Positions 60,517 through 64,000 of a stretch of 64,000 nt of DNA are shown here, piece by piece. The notes beneath the pieces are model-generated. The model was not told the DNA's origin and ran no database searches. It saw only the letters and a list, made by a program, of their open reading frames with translations. Position 1 is the first letter of the stretch; the number at the start of each line of letters is the position of its first letter. The DNA lies in assembly GCA_023416735.1 (NCBI GenBank), contig JAEZGX010000039.1:87666-151665 (forward strand), in the 5' to 3' direction. This stretch comes from Verrucomicrobiota bacterium (GTDB lineage: Bacteria > Verrucomicrobiota > Verrucomicrobiia > Opitutales > Opitutaceae). The translations under genes and the position numbers were made by a program.

Positions 60517-60996
60517 CTAGTCTTCGATTTCGGGCATGGAGCAGGCGGGGCTGGCGAACGTGGTGCGGGCGGGGATCCGGGCGGCGGCTTTTTGGAGCAG
60601 CGAAGTGAGCTGCGGGCCCTTCGAGCGCAGTTCGTCGCGGTGGACGCGATAGAGTTTTTCAAGGAGCTTCAGGCCCTTCGCGGTGAGTGTGACCTGGACG
60701 CGGCGGCGGTCTTCCTGGGAGGCGATGCGTTTTACGAGACGCATTGTTTCCATGCGATTGACGAGTCCGACGGCGCTGTGATGAGCGATGCGCATTTGTT
60801 CGGCGAGTTCGCCGATGGTGACCCACTTGCGGCCGGGGTAGCCTTCAATGGCGAGGAGGGCCTGATATTGCTGCGGTGTGACACCGTGCTCGGCGGCGGC
60901 CGTTTCGCTGAAGCCGAGGAACTTTCGCAGCGCGTAGCGGAATTCGGCGAGGGCCTCATAGTCTGCTTTCGAGAGAGGTTCGTCGGAGGATGACAT
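60517..60996 (-). CDS. MarR-family transcriptional regulator
   Basis: 159 residues. The winged helix is clear: GVTPQQYQALLAIEG, TIGELAEQMRIAHHSAVGLV (recognition helix), NRMETMRLVKRIASQEDRRR and VQVTLTAKGLKLLEKL (wing, dimer helix). It binds DNA as a dimer, so palindromes are expected; two matching palindromes flank the gene. Its C-terminus has Cys and a run of small residues (TTFASPACS) of unknown role. Divergent from the DUF488 gene. Confidence 0.93.
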   Translation of the reverse strand: MSSSDEPLSKADYEALAEFRYALRKFLGFSETAAAEHGVTPQQYQALLAIEGYPGRKWVTIGELAEQMRIAHHSAVGLVNRMETMRLVKRIASQEDRRRVQVTLTAKGLKLLEKLYRVHRDELRSKGPQLTSLLQKAAARIPARTTFASPACSMPEIED

Positions 60997-61042
60997 GACG
61001 TCTGCGTGGAATGGGAGCGGCGGTTGAAAGCAGAGCGAAGCC

Positions 61043-61070
61043 GATTTATATCGTGTTGCGATAGTAAATC
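61043..61070. promoter_or_regulatory. MarR-type operator between the MarR gene and the DUF488 gene
   Basis: GATTTATATCG (61043-61053), TGTTG, then CGATAGTAAATC, an inverted repeat with one offset base. The part TTATATCGTGTTGCGATA matches the 60429 operator at 15 of 18 positions or so by eye. It suits autoregulation and control of DUF488. Confidence 0.7.
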
Positions 61071-61099
61071 CGGACGAGGGCGGTGCGACAGGTTTTCAC

Positions 61100-61693
61100 A
61101 TGAAAACGCAGAAACTAAAACCGACGGCAGCGGATCGGCTGATTCTGACCATCGGCCATTCGAATCGAACGTGGGAGGACTTTCGGGATTTGTTGCGCGG
61201 GCATGGCGTGACGCGGTTGATCGACATCCGCACCGTGCCGAGGTCGCGGGCGAATCCGCAATTCGGCCGGGAGCGGCTGCCGGCGGCGTTGGAGGAGGCG
61301 GGGATGGCTTATGAGCATTGGCCGGCGTTGGGTGGGCTGCGGCGGACGAGCGCGAATTCGCCGAATGGGGCCTGGCGGAATTTATCGTTTCGCGGATATG
61401 CGGATCACATGCAGACGGCGGAATTTGCGGGGGCGGTGGAAGAACTGATCCGTCAGGCGGCGCGCGATCGCATCGTGTTGATGTGTGCGGAGGCGGTGCC
61501 GTGGCGTTGTCATCGCTCGCTGGTGGCGGATGCGTTGTTGGTGCGCGGAGTTCGGTGCGAAGATATCCGCACGGCAACGAAGACCAAGCCGCATCGGCTG
61601 ACGCCGTTTGCGCGTGTGCGAGGAACGAAGATCACCTATCCGGTGGAGGGAGAGGAGACGGAGGTCAGCGAAAGGTCGGCGGAGGCGGGTTGA
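61100..61693 (+). CDS. DUF488 family protein
   Basis: 197 residues. Motifs TIGHSNRTWEDFRDLLRGHG, IDIRTVPRSRANPQF, AYEHWPALGG, and the Cys-containing VLMCAEAVPWRCHRSLVADAL match DUF488, thought to be a Rossmann-like hydrolase or oxidoreductase with conserved cysteines. Function unknown. In other bacteria DUF488 genes often sit beside MarR genes, as here. A stretch of ~20 residues at the C-terminus is charged and variable. Confidence 0.9.
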   Translation: MKTQKLKPTAADRLILTIGHSNRTWEDFRDLLRGHGVTRLIDIRTVPRSRANPQFGRERLPAALEEAGMAYEHWPALGGLRRTSANSPNGAWRNLSFRGYADHMQTAEFAGAVEELIRQAARDRIVLMCAEAVPWRCHRSLVADALLVRGVRCEDIRTATKTKPHRLTPFARVRGTKITYPVEGEETEVSERSAEAG

Positions 61694-61718
61694 GCGCGCG
61701 GTGGTCGGAAGCGCCAGG

Positions 61719-62708
61719 CTACAGCCAGCGTTTGTATTTGAAGATAAGATACGGGACGATGGCGGAAACGAGCATGAGGAGCAGGGCGAGCGGGTAGCCC
61801 CAGGTCCATTGCAGCTCGGGCATGTGGCGGAAGTTCATGCCGTAGATGCTGGCGATCAAGGTCGGGGGCAGGAGGACGACGGCGAGCACGGAGAACAGTT
61901 TGATGATTTTGTTCTGCTGGCTGTTGATGGTGTTTTGGTCGCTGTTGATCAGGCCGAGCGTGGCATCGAGAATGAACGTGACTTTGCTCGAGACGAAGTT
62001 GGCGTGATCAGAGAGGGCGATGACGTCTTTGCCGGTGATGCGCCAGTGCTCGTCCACGGGGTCCTTGCTGAGGTTGCCGCAGGTTTCGGTGAAGAAGCCG
62101 TGGACGCGTTGAAGGCTGACGAGACTCTCGCGGGCGTTGGCGGTGCGTGCGGCGTTTTGGCCGATGCGGCGGAGGAGGGCGTTGTAGTCGATCGTGCCGG
62201 GCTCGCGGCTCTCGCCGAGGAAGATGATGGTGGAGAGATCGTTCAGGTCGGCGGCAACGAATTCGAGGATGTCGGCGATGCGGTCGACGACCTCGTCGAA
62301 GAGGCCGAGGAAGAGTTTTTGGGCGGTTTGGTAGGCTTCGGGAGTGCGTTCGTAGCGGGCGGTGAAGGCCTTGAACGGCATAGGCTCGTCGAAGCGGAGC
62401 GTGACGAGTCGGTTGGGGCGATAAGCGAAGGTGATGGGGGTGGTGGTCGGGTCGGGTTTGGCGGCGCGGACCATGATCGTCGCGGTCATGAAGATCGCGT
62501 GGTTTTCGATATAAAGCCGGCTCGAGACTTCGATTTCTTGTGCCTCGTTGCGGGTGGGGAGGGGGAGATCTTCGAGCGCTTCGATGGCTTCGATCTCGGC
62601 GGCGGACGGGTCGAGCAGATCGATCCAGAGGACATCGCTCCAATTTTCGCCGGGTAGATCGGCGACGGTGACGCTTCGAACGGCCGTCCTGGTGTAGAGC
62701 TTGATCAT
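61719..62708 (-). CDS. corA: CorA-type magnesium/divalent-cation transporter
   Basis: 329 residues. A cytoplasmic funnel (DVLWIDLLDPSAAEIEAIEA, ITFAYRPNRLVTLRF, NDLSTIIFLG) leads to two C-terminal helices with the selectivity motif YGMNF (GMN; about residue 295) and the closing basic KYKRWL. CorA moves Mg and some Co/Ni down their gradient. Length is typical. No M-box or ykoK-type leader is seen in the ~160 bp upstream. Confidence 0.94.
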   Translation of the reverse strand: MIKLYTRTAVRSVTVADLPGENWSDVLWIDLLDPSAAEIEAIEALEDLPLPTRNEAQEIEVSSRLYIENHAIFMTATIMVRAAKPDPTTTPITFAYRPNRLVTLRFDEPMPFKAFTARYERTPEAYQTAQKLFLGLFDEVVDRIADILEFVAADLNDLSTIIFLGESREPGTIDYNALLRRIGQNAARTANARESLVSLQRVHGFFTETCGNLSKDPVDEHWRITGKDVIALSDHANFVSSKVTFILDATLGLINSDQNTINSQQNKIIKLFSVLAVVLLPPTLIASIYGMNFRHMPELQWTWGYPLALLLMLVSAIVPYLIFKYKRWL

Positions 62709-62869
62709 GAAGGGAAGGGTTCGCTGTTCGAACGAGGGCTGCGGGTGCGAATGAGCGAACGCGGAACCTTGTCGTGGCGGCTGCGGGCTGGCAAGAGGAC
62801 GGACGCGGCAGGGGGGATCCGGCGCTCGATCAGGCGGGCGTTGTCGAGCGCCGGTCGGGCGGCGGCGAT

Positions 62870-63208
62870 CTAGGTGGTGGCGAAGCGCCCGAAGATATCG
62901 GGGGAGAGGTCGGCGCGGTGGCGGATCTCAAGGACGTCGTAGAGACGCGCGAGCTGGCGTTCGAGTTGTTGAAGCCGCGGATCGGCGGGAACGAGCAGCA
63001 GGACGCGGCTGGTGGAGCGGTCGGGGTTGGGGACGCAGAGGATGGCGTCGAGATTGAAGGCGCGGCGGGCGAAGAGGCCGGTGATGTGGGACATCGTGCC
63101 CGGGTGATTGCGGACGCGCAGTTCGAGGATGACGGCGGAAGGTGCGGCGGGAGGGTTGTAATATAACGTATTACTAGTGGGATTGGATGAAGTGAGTTGT
63201 TCAGGCAT
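62870..63208 (-). CDS. ilvN: Acetolactate synthase regulatory subunit
   Basis: 112 residues from the ATG at 63208: an ACT domain (VILELRVRNHPGTMSHITGL, FARRAFNLDAIL, LERQLARLYDVLEI) without the C-terminal half found in long IlvH proteins. It binds valine and activates IlvB. The start overlaps the ilvB stop by 8 bp. The first 22 residues precede the ACT domain and contain SNTLYYN, encoded by an AT-rich palindrome; no other start codon lies between it and the ACT domain, so it is translated. Confidence 0.9.
   Translation of the reverse strand: MPEQLTSSNPTSNTLYYNPPAAPSAVILELRVRNHPGTMSHITGLFARRAFNLDAILCVPNPDRSTSRVLLLVPADPRLQQLERQLARLYDVLEIRHRADLSPDIFGRFATT
63158..63186 (+). repeat. AT-rich palindrome + GGATTGG element, copy 3, inside ilvN
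   Basis: GTAATATAACGTATTAC (63158-63174; palindromic but for its centre), 5 nt, GGATTGG. The spacer length and the heptamer match copies 1 and 2 exactly. Here it lies in the coding sequence of ilvN in its N-terminal extension. Confidence 0.75.
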
Positions 63209-64000
63209 GGGAGGAGGCGGGTTGAGGAGCGGTGGTGATGGTTTGGTGGTTGGCGGCGCCGGGCGGGACCATGGGGAGGACGAGGGCGGCGTCGTGGATT
63301 GCGATGTCGATGACGCAGGGGCCGGGTTCCGCGAGGGCGTTGGCGAGCGTGGCGAGCGGATCGGTAGTGGAGGCATCGATACGCAGGCCGCGGAGGCCGA
63401 AGGCGCACGCGAGCGCGGCGAAATCCGGGACGGCGTGGAAGCGCGAGGCGGCGTAGTTTTGCGCGTAGAATAACTCCTGTTGCTGGCGCACGAGGCCGAG
63501 GTGGCCGTTGTTGAAGATCAACACGGCGACCGGGAGGTTGAGTTCGGCGAGGAGGGCGAGTTCCTGGATGTTCATCAGGATCGAGCCGTCGCCGGAAATA
63601 CACGCGACGCGTGTATTTCGGTTTCGAGTTCCGGGTTCGGGGTTCGGAGTTTCCCGATTTGTTGCATTCTCGCGGAGGGCGAGGGCGGCGCCGATGGCGG
63701 CGGGGAGGCCGAAGCCCATCGTGCCGAGGCCGCCGGAGGTGAGGAACGTGCGGGGCGCGTGGAAAGGCCAGGCTTGGGCGACCCACATTTGGTGCTGGCC
63801 GACGTCGGTGGTGACGATCGTGTCGGGCGGGAGCGTTTCGGCGAGGAAACGGCAGAGGTTGATGGGATGCAGCGGATCTTCGGCGCGCGGAGGGTGCGCG
63901 AGCGGGTGGGCGCGGCGGAGGGTTTGCGCGTGCGCGAGCCACGAAGCGCGTGGTGGGGGGGGGGGGGGGTGGTGTTGGGCCGGCCGGCCGGCGGGGGGGG
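63201..64000 (-). CDS. ilvB: Acetolactate synthase large subunit, C-terminal part (cut by window edge)
   Basis: At least 265 C-terminal residues visible. The chain passes IVTTDVGQHQMWVAQ, GGLGTMGFGLPAAIGAAL, then the ThDP-Mg site CISGDGSILMNIQEL and the late NNGHLGLVRQQQELFY, all typical of IlvB/IlvG. The reaction condenses two pyruvates (or pyruvate with 2-ketobutyrate) in branched-chain amino acid synthesis. Between the helix ending LALRENA and CISGDGS there is an unusual insertion TNRETPNPEPGTRNRNTRVA, mostly encoded by an interspersed repeat. Frame is reliable only to about 63950; beyond is low-complexity sequence. Confidence 0.88.
   Translation of the reverse strand, partial: PPAGRPAQHHPPPPPPRASWLAHAQTLRRAHPLAHPPRAEDPLHPINLCRFLAETLPPDTIVTTDVGQHQMWVAQAWPFHAPRTFLTSGGLGTMGFGLPAAIGAALALRENATNRETPNPEPGTRNRNTRVACISGDGSILMNIQELALLAELNLPVAVLIFNNGHLGLVRQQQELFYAQNYAASRFHAVPDFAALACAFGLRGLRIDASTTDPLATLANALAEPGPCVIDIAIHDAALVLPMVPPGAANHQTITTAPQPASSHA
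63620..63656. repeat. CCGGGTTCGGGGTTCGG-type repeat inside ilvB
   Basis: GGTTTCGAGTTCCGGGTTCG then GGGTTCGGAGTTTCCCG encodes (minus strand) RETPNPEPGTRNR. Similar in style to 32393 (LKTQNPEPKTKT), i.e. both copies yield an NPEP peptide. Confidence 0.65.
63955..64000. other. G-run and GC low-complexity tail, probable contig edge
   Basis: A run of about 15 G is followed by TGGTGTTGGGCCGGCCGGCC and GGCGGGGGGGG. Nothing sensible is coded. It looks like low-quality sequence at a contig end, and the ilvB frame should not be trusted here. Confidence 0.7.

Overview
The window is a GC-rich, densely coding bacterial chromosome segment with about 50 protein genes and no rRNA, tRNA or CRISPR array that I can see. 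Gene content (a RibB fused to a RibA-like domain next to ribH-nusB-ftsY, two ThuA-like secreted proteins, NrfHA, a very large Sel1 protein, AsmA/DUF748 and DUF2339 envelope proteins, FolE2) and the repeat-rich intergenic gaps suggest a Verrucomicrobiota member, probably near Opitutales. That placement is inference, because no marker rRNA is present. The right end (from about 63955) is a G-run and GC low-complexity tail that looks like a contig edge, and both edge genes are cut.

Layout: 0-5 kb holds a cut ThuA-like gene, a two-domain ThyX-type protein, a secreted hypothetical protein, an EEP hydrolase, a small coiled-coil protein and ComEC. 5-11.4 kb holds RarA, a glycosyltransferase, and a riboflavin/NusB/FtsY housekeeping cluster. 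11.4-16 kb is metal and oxyanion transport: a histidine-rich ZnuD-like receptor with a small membrane partner, then ModB and ModA without a visible ModC. 16-24 kb holds a DUF481 protein, a WD40 protein, MutM-like glycosylase, GtrA, ThuA, the NrfH-NrfA ammonifying nitrite reductase and an rRNA/tRNA methyltransferase. 24-33 kb holds an oxidoreductase, two large adjacent sensor kinases and a DUF2339 membrane protein. 33-42.6 kb holds a glycoside-hydrolase-like protein, a YbaY-like lipoprotein, a 2-hydroxyacid dehydrogenase, an RDD protein and a ~2040-residue Sel1-repeat protein. 43-46.5 kb has a TonB-type protein followed by PTPS, FolE2 and an SDR, which together resemble a tetrahydrobiopterin route. 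47-50 kb is a CreBCD system with a recognisable cre-tag-like site. 50-59 kb holds RuvB, MurA, an RGG-rich disordered protein, a dUTPase, a thioesterase-like protein, a DUF748 giant and small cysteine-cluster proteins. 59-64 kb holds a trans-sulfuration enzyme, a MarR regulator with two matching operators, DUF488, CorA, IlvN and the 3' part of IlvB.

The most unusual feature is the population of short interspersed repeats. At least five sequence styles recur: CACGA/GAACACG-type tracts; GGGTTTTGGGTTTT-type tracts; AGAGCCTGGAGCTGAGG-type tracts; GAGACCCCGCCCTACA; and a 17-bp AT-rich palindrome followed at 5 nt by GGATTGG. They fill most intergenic gaps, but several copies lie in frame inside genes: RuvB and IlvN (N-termini, with no alternative start downstream), IlvB (just before its ThDP GDGS motif), a WD40 protein (two copies at equivalent loops) and a DUF2339 protein. 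This looks like a repeat system that is tolerated, and translated, inside housekeeping genes.
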